This document shows, piece after piece, positions 43,701 through 51,788 of a stretch of DNA of 64,000 nucleotides. The notes under the pieces were generated by a model. The model saw nothing but the letters and a program-made list of their open reading frames with translations, made no database searches and was not told the DNA's origin. This DNA is from an uncultured Acetatifactor sp. (GTDB lineage: Bacteria; Bacillota; Clostridia; Lachnospirales; Lachnospiraceae). The stretch is from assembly GCA_910586835.1 (NCBI GenBank), contig CAJUJU010000005.1, forward strand, positions 32,884-96,883. The letters run 5' to 3'. Each line of letters starts with the position of its first letter. Positions within the stretch are counted from its first letter, which is position 1. A program made the translations under genes and the position numbers.

Positions 43701-45431
43701 CTCCACGGAAGGCGCATCCGCAACCATATCGTCCCGAATCCCCGTCAGCTTTTCGATTTCAAAGGGAATGGGCACCCTTGGATTGACAAAGGTGGAAAAT
43801 CGCTCCGTCACTTCACCGCCGCAGACCTTCACTGCGCCGATCTCAATGATACGGTTGTTCACCGGGGAAAAGCCCGTGGTCTCAATATCGAACACCACAA
43901 AATCCTCTTGGAACGTCTGACCTCTGTCATTTGTGACAATCTCCCTCAGATCGTCCACAAGATAAGCCTCCACCCCGTACAGAATCTTAAAAAAGTCCTG
44001 CTTGTCCGGCGTTTCTTCCCCCGCCTCCGACCGTTTTCCCTTCTCCGCCTTCCACAAATCCTCCCAGACATGATTTGCATCGGTAAAACTCTGCACCACC
44101 CCGTGATCCGTAATGGCCACAGCTCTGTGCCCCCACTGATGCGCCCGCTTCACAATATCCTTCGCTTCGGAGACGCCGTCCATATCGCTCATCTTCGTGT
44201 GGCAGTGCAGCTCTACTCTCCTGTGAGGCGCCGTATCCATACGCGTGGTGGTAAAGTCTTTGATTTTTTTAATGCCGTAGACGGCGCCGATGGTCAGGTC
44301 ATGGTCGAATTTATCCAGATTCACCACACCCTTCAGCTTCACAAACGCCCCCGGCTTCAGCGCTCCCATAAGCTCTTTCACAAACTCGTTCCGGGTAAAA
44401 AGCTTTACTCCTATGGTATCCGAAAAGTCCGTGATGTCAAACATGACGATGGTTCTCTCATTTTTGATCTCACGACTGTCTGCCTTTAAGATCTTTCCCC
44501 GGACGACTACCTCTCCCATCTCACCAATAATATCCTCGATAGACAGAGCTTCCTCATCAAAATCTTTTCCGTAAATGACATCCTCATTTTCGGATTGCTT
44601 CAGGGTTTTGGTATAGTCGCCTCCGCCTCTTCGGAATTCTCCCCTGCTCTTTCGGAATTCACCGGACTGATAACCGCCGCCCCCATAACCGCCGGAGGCT
44701 CCTGCGCCGCCTGCGGCCCGAATGCTCTGCTCCTTCTGCAGCACTCCCGGCTTCACCGGCTGCCGCCCCCCGGAGGCTGCCTTTGCGGCTTTTGCCCCTT
44801 CTCCTGTCTCTCCCGCTTCCCGGGTCATGCCGCCTTCTTCCTCCCGGCTCTTTCCGGCACGCCTGGAGATCTCCCTGACCCTCAGCCGGATACGCAGCTC
44901 ATCGTCCTCGGCAAATTTGCCCGACTGTGCCTCTCTGTACAGAATACGGACGCCGCAGGACAGCCCGCAGCGTTCCACCAGAATCTTTTCCAGCACACGG
45001 ACAAGCTCCGCCTCCTTGCTGCGGTTGGGAACCGTATCATCCACAGTCAGTTCAATGCAGCCCGAATCAGGGTATTCGATCTGTGCCGTCCGGAAGGCGT
45101 TATACTCCACATAACTGTAGTCCTTCAGCTCCTCCAGAATACTCTCCCGATAGAGCTGCATCAGATTTTCCGGGGTATATTGGGAGGAAAGCTCAAAGCG
45201 TTCCTGTATTTTCACGGAGATCACGATTCCGGGAAACAGCTGCTTACGGATTTCCTCCTCCGCCTTTCTGATATCTTCCTTCAGAATAAGCCGGGTACTG
45301 AACAGATAAATATGAAGAGAATCTCTTCTTTTGGATGCCGAAACCCTTTCCACGGAGGCCTGTTCCAGCCTGTCATGCAGCGGATTCTCTATTTTCAGCG
45401 TAGGAAAAACCTCAAAAAACGGCTTTGTCAT
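40773..45431 (-). CDS. polC: DNA polymerase III alpha subunit, PolC type (with proofreading exonuclease)
   Basis: 1552 residues from ATG 45431; AGGAGG lies seven bases upstream. Domains: N-terminal region; an OB fold (near 305-390; VVRGKILKADSREI); a PHP domain (HCHTKMSDMDGVSEA, ITDHGVVQSF) split by an inserted DEDDh exonuclease (FVVFDIETTGFSP to HHRAVDDAECTA); then the polymerase core with GSRGSVGSSFVATM and the metal-binding PDIDLNFS; ending in helix-hairpin-helix. It is the leading-strand replicase of low-GC Gram-positives. Between the N-terminal domain and the OB fold is a Gly/Arg-rich spacer (about 205-275) that is unusually long. Confidence 0.98.
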   Translation of the reverse strand: MTKPFFEVFPTLKIENPLHDRLEQASVERVSASKRRDSLHIYLFSTRLILKEDIRKAEEEIRKQLFPGIVISVKIQERFELSSQYTPENLMQLYRESILEELKDYSYVEYNAFRTAQIEYPDSGCIELTVDDTVPNRSKEAELVRVLEKILVERCGLSCGVRILYREAQSGKFAEDDELRIRLRVREISRRAGKSREEEGGMTREAGETGEGAKAAKAASGGRQPVKPGVLQKEQSIRAAGGAGASGGYGGGGYQSGEFRKSRGEFRRGGGDYTKTLKQSENEDVIYGKDFDEEALSIEDIIGEMGEVVVRGKILKADSREIKNERTIVMFDITDFSDTIGVKLFTRNEFVKELMGALKPGAFVKLKGVVNLDKFDHDLTIGAVYGIKKIKDFTTTRMDTAPHRRVELHCHTKMSDMDGVSEAKDIVKRAHQWGHRAVAITDHGVVQSFTDANHVWEDLWKAEKGKRSEAGEETPDKQDFFKILYGVEAYLVDDLREIVTNDRGQTFQEDFVVFDIETTGFSPVNNRIIEIGAVKVCGGEVTERFSTFVNPRVPIPFEIEKLTGIRDDMVADAPSVEEALPGFLEFARGCVLVAHNANFDMSFIMENARRQSFPTEYTYVDTVGIARVLLPGQSKHTLDAVAKTLNISLDNHHRAVDDAECTAWIFVKFIQMLEKQEITTLAQINAKGAASPDLVKKQPSYHAIILAKNDMGRINLYRLISESHIKYFSRHPRIPKSLVMKYREGLILGSACEAGELYRALLDGQSDMQIARLVRFYDYLEIQPLGNNKYMIASEKIRNVNSEEDIRNINKRIVKLGEEFHKPVVATCDVHFLDPEDEVYRRIIMAGKGFEDADDQAPLYLHTTDEMLEEFSYLGSDKAYEVVVKNTNMIADMCETISPVRPDKCPPVIEDSDKTLTKICYDRAHEIYGPQLPEVVEKRLERELNSIINNGFAVMYIIAQKLVWKSVEDGYLVGSRGSVGSSFVATMSGITEINPLSPHYYCSNCHFVDFDSEEVKAYAGTAGIDMPDRACPECGEPLHKEGFDIPFETFLGFKGDKEPDIDLNFSGEYQSKAHKYTEVIFGAEQTFRAGTIATLADKTAFGYVKRYYEERGKHKRNSEIERIVAGCTGVRRSTGQHPGGIVVLPFGENIFSFTPVQRPANDMTTDTVTTHFDYHSIDHNLLKLDILGHDDPTMIRMLQDLTGRDPLTIPLDGKDVMSLFQNTEALGITPEQIGGTRLGCLGIPEFGTDFAMAMVIEAQPKSFSDLVRISGLSHGTNVWVGNAQDLIRDGIATISTCVCTRDDIMTYLINKGVEPEKSFKIMEAVRKGMVAKGKTPAEQWKAWKEDMTAHDVPDWYIKSCEKIEYMFPKAHAAAYVMMAWRIGYCKIHYPLAYYGAFFSIRAKAFSYALMCRGQAHMEAVMKEYKRRMDAVANKEVGAEPLSNKEELAYGDMRVVQEMYARGYEFEPIDIFRAQSRSFQIVGDKLMPSLSSIDGLGEKAADAIVEAAKDGPFLSKEDFRERTRVSKNIVDMIAELGLLGDLPESNQLSLFDL

Positions 45432-45451
45432 CAAAATCCCTCCTGCCCGTC

Positions 45452-46513
45452 TCAGCGGACGCCCTGCCAATGCTCCAGTTCCTGCCTCAGCGCCTCAAGC
45501 AGCTCCCCTTCCGGCACCTTTCGGATAATCTCCCCTTTTTTTATCAGAAGACCTTCCCCGTCGCCTCCCGCAATGCCAAGATCCGCTTCTTTCGCTTCCC
45601 CCGGCCCGTTCACCGCACAGCCCATCACGGCCACTTTGATATCCAGCGGATAGTCCTCCACCAGCTTCTCCACCCTGGCAGCCAGCCCGATCAGGTCGAT
45701 CCTGGTTCTGCCGCAGGTGGGACAGGATACCACCTCTATGCCGCCCTTCCTGAGTCCCAGCGTCCGAAGAATCAGCCTTGCCGACCGCACCTCCTCCACC
45801 GGACTTCCCGTCAGAGAGACGCGGATCGTGTCCCCGATTCCCTGATGCAGAATCAGTCCCAGACCGATTGCCGATTTGATGTTTCCGCTCTGCACTGTGC
45901 CGGACTCCGTAATCCCCACATGCAGCGGATAGTCGGTCCTGCCTGCCAGAAGCTCATGAGCCCTTACACACATCAGCACATCCGAAGATTTGATGCTGAT
46001 CACCAGATTCTGATAGTCATATTCCTCTATCATGCGCACCTTATCCATTGCGCTCTCCACGATTCCCTCCGCCGTGACACCGCCGTACTTTTCCAGCAGA
46101 TTTTTCTCCAGAGAGCCGCTGTTTACCCCCACCCGAATGGGAATGTCTCTTTCCTTCGCAGCCTCCACCACGGCCCGCACCCTGTCCGCGCCGCCGATGT
46201 TTCCGGGATTGATCCGAATTTTATCCGCACCGTGTTCCATGGCTGCAATCGCCATCTTATAATCAAAATGAATATCCGCAACCAGCGGAATATGGATTTG
46301 CTTTTTGATCTCTCCCACGGCCTTTGCCGCCTCCTCCGTGGGCACGGTACAGCGGACAATCTCACAGCCAGCCTGCTCCAGCTCCAGTATCTGGGCCACG
46401 GTAGCCCCCACGTCCTCCGTCCTGGTGTTGGTCATGGACTGGATCAGAATGGGCCTGCCGCCTCCGATCTCCCTGTCTCCGATTTTTACTGCCCGCGTGT
46501 GATCTCTGTACAT
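45452..46513 (-). CDS. ispG: 4-hydroxy-3-methylbut-2-enyl diphosphate synthase IspG (GcpE)
   Basis: 353 residues from ATG 46513: AAGGAG lies six bases upstream, whereas the ATG at 46519 touches it. It carries out the penultimate MEP-pathway step using a [4Fe-4S] cluster. The cluster cysteines are in SCPTCGRTRIDL and MGCAVNGPGEA. The N-terminal TIM barrel is complete (GGGRPILIQSMTNT onward). The usual neighbours dxr and rseP are absent; dprA lies upstream. It shares a promoter with polC, 20 bases downstream. Confidence 0.97.
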   Translation of the reverse strand: MYRDHTRAVKIGDREIGGGRPILIQSMTNTRTEDVGATVAQILELEQAGCEIVRCTVPTEEAAKAVGEIKKQIHIPLVADIHFDYKMAIAAMEHGADKIRINPGNIGGADRVRAVVEAAKERDIPIRVGVNSGSLEKNLLEKYGGVTAEGIVESAMDKVRMIEEYDYQNLVISIKSSDVLMCVRAHELLAGRTDYPLHVGITESGTVQSGNIKSAIGLGLILHQGIGDTIRVSLTGSPVEEVRSARLILRTLGLRKGGIEVVSCPTCGRTRIDLIGLAARVEKLVEDYPLDIKVAVMGCAVNGPGEAKEADLGIAGGDGEGLLIKKGEIIRKVPEGELLEALRQELEHWQGVR

Positions 46514-46548
46514 AAGCATCTCCTTCTTCGACGTTTATTCTACAGACC

Positions 46549-46577
46549 ATCATAGCCTTTTCTCCCCAAATGCGCAA
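46549..46577 (-). promoter_or_regulatory. Sigma-A promoter of ispG-polC
   Basis: TTGCGC (46572-46577), a 17-base spacer and TATGAT (46549-46554) on the minus strand, in the 80-base gap after dprA. Confidence 0.65.
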
Positions 46578-46594
46578 GACACAAATAAACCAAA

Positions 46595-47533
46595 TCATTC
46601 TTCGCCCCGGAGGCAGAACCGTCCCGGACTGACCTGAACGGCAAGCCGTTCCATGCATAGACGCATGAGTCCGGCGGCAGTCTGCCCTTCTCCCCACTCC
46701 CCGGAAAGTCTTTCTTTTATCTGCTCGGAAGAACGAGGCAAAAAATCCAGCGCGTCATAGAGCTGCCGAAGGTGCGGCTCCTCTGTAAGCAGCCTGTAAG
46801 CCGTCTGCGGCAGCGCATCCCGGGGGACTTTCTCCTTCTCCCCGGAAGCTCCTGCCGAAAGCAGAATTCCGCGCTTCGCCGCGATTTCCCCAAGCTCTTC
46901 CAGAAATTCACCGGGATCCAGAAGAATTCCGGCCCCCAGCTTCAACAGTCTGTTACAGCCTGCGCTCAGACCGTCCGTCAGCCTGCCGGGCACCGCATAG
47001 ACCTCCTTTCCCTGCTCCAGGGCCATATCCACCGTGATCAGCGTCCCGCTCCGCTCCCTTGCCTCCACCACGATCACCGCATCGGACAGACCGCTGACAA
47101 TGCGGTTTCTGGGCGGAAAATGCCATGCCCTCACCGGTGTTCCCGGCGGATATTCCGAAAGAAGTCCTCCCGCCGTCTTTAATTTTTCATACAGCCTTCT
47201 GTTCTGTGCAGGATAGCAGATATCCACACCGCTTCCCAGGACGGCAAAGGAGCTTCCCCCGGCCTCCACCGCAGCCTGCTGGGCGATTCCGTCGATTCCC
47301 CGGGCCATACCGCTGATGACCTGTATTCCGTTTTTTCCCAAAATCCTTCCCAGCCGGTTCGCCACATGTCTCCCGTATTCCGAGCAGTCCCTCGCCCCGA
47401 TCACCGCAACGGACGCTCTCTCCTCCCCGGGCAAATCTCCCATGATATACAGCTCTCCCGGCGGCCCCGGTATCTCCTGAAGCCTTCGCGGATACTCCCC
47501 GTCCCCTCTTCGCACTACTCTGATCTCTTTCAT
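46595..47533 (-). CDS. dprA: DNA-processing protein DprA (Smf)
   Basis: 312 residues from ATG 47533 (MKEIRVVRRGDGEYP), with GGGAG eleven bases upstream; an in-frame start at 47584 is also possible. The Rossmann-like DprA core is clear (VAVIGARDCSEYGRHVA, ISGMARGIDGIAQQAA, GSGVDICYPAQNRRLY, ERSGTLITVDMALEQGKEVYAVPG). A winged-helix DML1-like domain ends the protein (about 245-312). DprA loads RecA on incoming single-stranded DNA during transformation. It follows comM directly. Confidence 0.95.
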   Translation of the reverse strand: MKEIRVVRRGDGEYPRRLQEIPGPPGELYIMGDLPGEERASVAVIGARDCSEYGRHVANRLGRILGKNGIQVISGMARGIDGIAQQAAVEAGGSSFAVLGSGVDICYPAQNRRLYEKLKTAGGLLSEYPPGTPVRAWHFPPRNRIVSGLSDAVIVVEARERSGTLITVDMALEQGKEVYAVPGRLTDGLSAGCNRLLKLGAGILLDPGEFLEELGEIAAKRGILLSAGASGEKEKVPRDALPQTAYRLLTEEPHLRQLYDALDFLPRSSEQIKERLSGEWGEGQTAAGLMRLCMERLAVQVSPGRFCLRGEE

Positions 47534-47600
47534 CGGTTCACTTCTCCCTTTTTGCTTTTTGCCTTCCGGATTTTCTCTGCTCATCCAACGCAGCGGCTCC

Positions 47601-49145
47601 CTACATCATCCAGTACTCCAGAGAAGGCCTGTAACAGGACGCCTCCAACAGCTGTTCCACGCCAAGCGTCTCCTGTCCCTCCAGATCCGCAATGGTCCGG
47701 GCAACCTTTAAAATTCTGTGATAGGATCTGGCACTGAGCTGCAAAGAACAATAAAGCTTCTCCATAAACGCCTGTTCCTCCTTTCCCAGAACACAATACT
47801 TTTCTATATCCGATACCTCCATGTCCGCATTAAAGCGCCGGGAAGTGCCCTGAAACCGCTGTTCCTGACACCTTCTCGCACGCAGGACCCGCTCCCGGAT
47901 CGAGGCGCTGCTCTCCGGTTTCTTCCTGCTCTTCAGCTCCCGGATATCTACGGGCTGCAGCTCCACGCAAAGATCGATCCGATCCAGAATGGGCCCGGAT
48001 ACCCTTCTCATATAGCGCCTTACCTGAGGATCCGTACACCGACAGCGGTTTCTGTCCGGATAATAGCCGCAGGGACAGGGATTCATGGCACACACCAGCA
48101 TGAAATCGCTGGGATAGGTCACATTGCCTCCCGCCCTGGAAATATGAATCCTCCGCTCCTCCAGCGGTTGGCGCAGGGAATCCAAAACCGTCTGCTGAAA
48201 TTCCGGCAGCTCGTCCAGGAAAAGTACTCCGCGATGTGCCAGCGAGATCATTCCCGGCCTGGGGCTGACCCCGCCTCCCGTCAGAGCCGCCAGGGATATG
48301 GTGTGATGCGGGCTTTGAAATGGTCGTGTCTTCACCAGCCCTTTCCCCTCTTCCATCAGTCCTGCCACGCTGACAACGGAGGTCACCTCCAGGCTCTCCT
48401 CCAGTGTCAGCGGGGGCAGAATGCCCGGAATGCGCCTGGCGATCATGGATTTTCCCGCCCCGGGCGGTCCCACCATCAGAAGATTATGGAATCCTGCCGC
48501 CGCAATCTCCGCAGCACGCCTGGCTGCGTCCTGGCCGTTTACCTGTTCAAAATCCAATATGTCCTCCCGCTCCTGTGCAGACGCTCCCCAGACATCCCCC
48601 ATCCCGCCGGACAGCAATTCCTCTTTTTCCTCCTGCCCCTGTGTGAGAAAGGCAAATACCTCTCCGATGTTTTCGGCTCCCCGCACCCGAATCCCGGGAA
48701 TCACGGCTCCCTCCCCCGCGTTTGCGGCCGGAACAATGCACTGCCGAATCCCTCTGGCCGCCGCCTCCCGCACAATGGGCAGCACACCCCGAACCCCTTT
48801 GAGCTCGCCGTTCAGCCCCAGCTCCCCCAGAAAAAGGATTTCCTCTGCCGCCGACTGTCCGAAGCAATTCAGGGCATTCAGGATTCCCACTGCTATGGGA
48901 AGGTCAAAGGCACTTCCCTCTTTTCTTCTGTCCGCCGGGGAAAGATTTACCGTCACCTTCTTCGGCGGCAGATCAAATCCTGCATTTTTCAGCGCAACGC
49001 TCACCCTCTCCCGGGACTCCTTTACCTCGCCGCTCAGGGATCCCACCATAGAAAAACAGGGCAGGCCGGAAGCCACATCCACCTCCACAAACACCAGATA
49101 GGCCGACACTCCCTGCAGGGCTCCCGAAATAACAGTACTGTACAT
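47601..49145 (-). CDS. comM: YifB/ComM family AAA+ ATPase (Mg-chelatase-like)
   Basis: 514 residues. An N-terminal LonC-like domain (about 1-170; KVTVNLSPADRRKEGSAFDLPIA) precedes the AAA+ core with Walker A MVGPPGAGKSMIARRIPG (about 220-237), Walker B FLDELPEF and a zinc-binding insertion (CAMNPCPCGYYPDRNRCRC). ComM relatives drive branch migration during natural transformation. AAAGGAGG precedes the ATG. In the same order as dprA downstream. Confidence 0.95.
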   Translation of the reverse strand: MYSTVISGALQGVSAYLVFVEVDVASGLPCFSMVGSLSGEVKESRERVSVALKNAGFDLPPKKVTVNLSPADRRKEGSAFDLPIAVGILNALNCFGQSAAEEILFLGELGLNGELKGVRGVLPIVREAAARGIRQCIVPAANAGEGAVIPGIRVRGAENIGEVFAFLTQGQEEKEELLSGGMGDVWGASAQEREDILDFEQVNGQDAARRAAEIAAAGFHNLLMVGPPGAGKSMIARRIPGILPPLTLEESLEVTSVVSVAGLMEEGKGLVKTRPFQSPHHTISLAALTGGGVSPRPGMISLAHRGVLFLDELPEFQQTVLDSLRQPLEERRIHISRAGGNVTYPSDFMLVCAMNPCPCGYYPDRNRCRCTDPQVRRYMRRVSGPILDRIDLCVELQPVDIRELKSRKKPESSASIRERVLRARRCQEQRFQGTSRRFNADMEVSDIEKYCVLGKEEQAFMEKLYCSLQLSARSYHRILKVARTIADLEGQETLGVEQLLEASCYRPSLEYWMM

Positions 49146-49218
49146 TAGTACCTCCTTTCGCAGAACAACCGCTCACTATAATTTTTAGAAAATGATATTT
49201 TAATGAAAATGCGAAGTC

Positions 49219-49260
49219 CTGCGGAAGCCGGGGCCGAAAGCCACGAACCGGCATCCGCAG
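49219..49260. other. Large hairpin between pilT and comM
   Basis: CTGCGGA (49219-49225) pairs with TCCGCAG (49254-49260), and inner GCCGG (49227-49231) with CCGGC (49248-49252). It begins 10 bases past the pilT stop. No T-run follows on the minus strand, so it is at most a weak terminator or an mRNA 3' stabiliser. A TATAGT at the following AT-rich stretch might serve comM, without a good -35. Confidence 0.55.
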
Positions 49261-49269
49261 AAACATAAT

Positions 49270-50202
49270 TTATGAATTGGTATTCTTCATTCCGGAAAGC
49301 TGACGAAGTTTTTCCTTTCGTATCAGTTCCCTCACTCCGGGATCTCCATACAGAATCTCAAACAATGCTTTCCTTCCGCCTTCCTCGGCGGGTACAAGCC
49401 GTTGAAAAATCACTGCCTCCAACACTTCCGCCAGCCGGATCCGCATCCCCCGCTGCCGCTGGCTGGGAAATGCCTCCAGAAGCCTCTCCAGCACATCCTC
49501 AGCCCCTGCCGCAGAAACCCCCGCAAGCACCAGATGCCCCGTCTCCGCTGCGCGGACAGCCCCTTCCGTGGTCTCCGGATCCTGCAATTCTCCCACCAGA
49601 ATCACATCCGGATCCTGGCGAAGAGCCGCAGCAACCCCGCCGGCAGAATCCTGACAGTCGGTTCCTATCTCCCGCTGGTTCACCAGAGACAGCTTATGCG
49701 GGTGAAGATACTCCACGGGTTTTTCCAGTGTGACAATGTGAGCCGCCTGACTGGCGTTTATCTTTTCCACCAGGGCCGCCAGCGTGGTGGATTTCCCGCT
49801 CCCCGACGGGCCGGCCACAAGCACCAGTCCCCTCTTTTTCAGACACAGGCCAACCGCTTCCTCCGGCAGCCCAAGCTTCTCCGGGGTTGGAATTGTCTCT
49901 CTCACCAGGCGGATCGCAAGCGCCATGCTGCCGCCGCTGCTGTAGGCGTGCAGCCGGCAGCGTCCGCAGCCCGGCAGCGAAAAGGAGCAGTCGTATTCTC
50001 CCCTCTCCTCCAGCTTTTCCCGCTGAGCTTCCGACATCACGCGAATCAAGATATCCACCGTGTCGTTGGGCAGAACCTGTGCGCCGCCCATGCTGACCAG
50101 CCCACCGTTTATCCGCATTCCGGGAGGCGCCCCCACGGTCAAATGTACATCGCTGGCTCCCGCTCCCCTGGCCTGACACAGTATTTCCTCCAAAAAAGGC
50201 AT
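49270..50202 (-). CDS. PilT-like type IV pilus retraction ATPase (divergent)
   Basis: 310 residues, somewhat shorter than usual (about 345). N-terminal PAS-like domain (GASDVHLTVGAPPGMRING), then the RecA-like core: Walker A GPSGSGKST (131-139), Asp box region, Walker B-like DVILVGELQD, and the C-terminal LAEVLEAVIFQRLVPA. In the His box, AETGHLVLAGVSAAGAED keeps the first His, but the second (usually LHTN) is replaced by GVSA. No pilus assembly genes lie nearby. AAGGGGG precedes the ATG. Retraction ATPase function is inferred; the missing residue makes it uncertain. Confidence 0.85.
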   Translation of the reverse strand: MPFLEEILCQARGAGASDVHLTVGAPPGMRINGGLVSMGGAQVLPNDTVDILIRVMSEAQREKLEERGEYDCSFSLPGCGRCRLHAYSSGGSMALAIRLVRETIPTPEKLGLPEEAVGLCLKKRGLVLVAGPSGSGKSTTLAALVEKINASQAAHIVTLEKPVEYLHPHKLSLVNQREIGTDCQDSAGGVAAALRQDPDVILVGELQDPETTEGAVRAAETGHLVLAGVSAAGAEDVLERLLEAFPSQRQRGMRIRLAEVLEAVIFQRLVPAEEGGRKALFEILYGDPGVRELIRKEKLRQLSGMKNTNS

Positions 50203-50355
50203 AATTATTCCCCCTTCACCGTTATTTATTCATGAAGTTATCTTTGTGAAAAAAATGCGATACCATGCTATTTTGACAGACCGGACAGTAGATTCCTCAG
50301 ATTCTATTTCACCCATACAAAATTCCCGCTTCCTGCTATCCTGTATGTATAGCAC

Positions 50356-50384
50356 ATGATATCATAAAAGAGACGATACGTCAA
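50356..50384 (-). promoter_or_regulatory. Sigma-A promoter of pilT
   Basis: TTGACG (50379-50384), a 17-base spacer and TATCAT (50356-50361) on the minus strand. The implied 5' leader to the pilT ATG is about 145 bases, unusually long for this window. Confidence 0.75.
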
Positions 50385-50591
50385 CTATTTTACCTTTTAT
50401 TTTTCGGCTGCTGCAATCCAAATCCAGACGACCGCAGATTGTCCTCAGCTGCCCTTATTATATATGCTCTCCATTTAACATACAAGACAATTTAGACATC
50501 GGGGGCATTCTGCTTTCGCCACAAATCCGGCTTCTTCTCCTGTTTCAGCAAATATCAACGGCAGCTTGAACGGCAAACAACGAATTGATCA

Positions 50592-50620
50592 TTGTCTGTT
50601 CACAAGTCATTTGCTATACT
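50592..50620 (+). promoter_or_regulatory. Sigma-A promoter of the HTH regulator
   Basis: TTGTCT (50592-50597), a 17-base spacer and TATACT (50615-50620), 40 bases before the start codon at 50660. Confidence 0.75.
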
Positions 50621-50659
50621 TTAGGCACACCGATGCGCTGAAAATTGGAGGAAGAAAGC

Positions 50660-51784
50660 ATGCAGATCAAACTTGGAGAAAAAATCAGGGAACTGCGGAA
50701 ACGCGACAAAAGAAAACAGGAGGATCTTGCGGCAGCTCTCGGCGTTACCAATCAGGCAGTCTCCCGTTGGGAGGCAAACGGCGGATACCCGGATATCGAA
50801 TTGCTCCCGGCAATCGCAAATTATTTTCATATCACCATTGATCAGCTTTTCGGATATGACAGCGACAGACAAATAAAACTGCAGTCATACATCAAACAGG
50901 CAGATGAGCTGGCCAGACAAAGAGACAATGTGCTGCTGGTTGAATTTCTTCGAAATGCAATTTCAGAGTTTCCATCGGAATGGCAGCTTCAGTTCCGGCT
51001 GGCGAATGCCCTGGTATCCATGGGATATCAAAAAAGCGAACCGCATACAATCGTTACCAAAGGAAGCCACTATTTTCAATATAATACAGCGTATAATGCT
51101 CAAAATGAATGCTGGAAAGAAGCGATATCTTTATTGGAAGAAATTTTAAAAAAGGAAATAGACGATGACTGCCGTACATCCGTAATCTTCTCCCTCATGT
51201 GGCTTTATTCCTGGATGGGCAATCAGGAAAATGCGGAAAGAACAGCGCTTTCCCAATCGCCCATCTGTGTCAGCAGAGAGGTACTTCTTGCAGATACGAC
51301 GAAGGATGAAAAATCTGAACAATACCGTGGAGAGGCAATTCTTGCCCTGATGCATGAGTTATACAAAGTGCTCAGAACCACTGTTATGATAAAGCATTCC
51401 CTCTCACATTCACAGACAGGGCTTGACGCGCTGCTTGCCGTTGTACGGTTATATGAGTGTATATTAAACGATGGAAACTGCGGGATTTTTCACAACGACA
51501 TGTGTATGCTTTATTTGTATTGTTCTTCTATCGCCATTCATCTGAACGATTCTGAACGCGCTTTGAATTATTACGAAACTGCATTGGATCATTTTCTTGA
51601 ATGGAAACAAGTACAGGGAATCTCTCAGTTCACAGCGCCGTTGGTTGATAAAGCAAAAAACTTCAGGCCGAGTATTGTTCTGCTGAACCGTGAATGGTTT
51701 GAGGAGCATATGCAGTCTTTCCCGGCAGAATGTGCAGATGCCATCAGAAACAATCCCAAGTACGCAGCAATTTTTGCTCAATAA
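50660..51784 (+). CDS. XRE-family HTH regulator with TPR-like C-terminal region
   Basis: 374 residues from ATG 50660; GGAGG lies eight bases upstream, while the in-frame ATG at 50645 lies before that site. An HTH_XRE domain covers about residues 5-60 (QEDLAAALGVTNQAVSRWEANGGYPDIELLPAIANYF). The rest (about 80-374) is helical with repeats that look like tetratricopeptides (YETALDHFLEW and similar). Proteins of this build are common in Lachnospiraceae and often sense peptides or cell state, but no ligand can be named. Convergent with sigK, whose stop codon lies four bases away. Confidence 0.85.
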   Translation: MQIKLGEKIRELRKRDKRKQEDLAAALGVTNQAVSRWEANGGYPDIELLPAIANYFHITIDQLFGYDSDRQIKLQSYIKQADELARQRDNVLLVEFLRNAISEFPSEWQLQFRLANALVSMGYQKSEPHTIVTKGSHYFQYNTAYNAQNECWKEAISLLEEILKKEIDDDCRTSVIFSLMWLYSWMGNQENAERTALSQSPICVSREVLLADTTKDEKSEQYRGEAILALMHELYKVLRTTVMIKHSLSHSQTGLDALLAVVRLYECILNDGNCGIFHNDMCMLYLYCSSIAIHLNDSERALNYYETALDHFLEWKQVQGISQFTAPLVDKAKNFRPSIVLLNREWFEEHMQSFPAECADAIRNNPKYAAIFAQ

Positions 51785-51788
51785 AAGT

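Larger units (their letters stand above)
50203..50659. other. Intergenic control region between pilT and the HTH regulator
   Basis: 457 bases between divergent genes. It holds the two promoters listed separately, a roughly 150-base leader for pilT and about 210 bases between the promoters where I see no gene, terminator or known riboswitch core. Confidence 0.7.
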
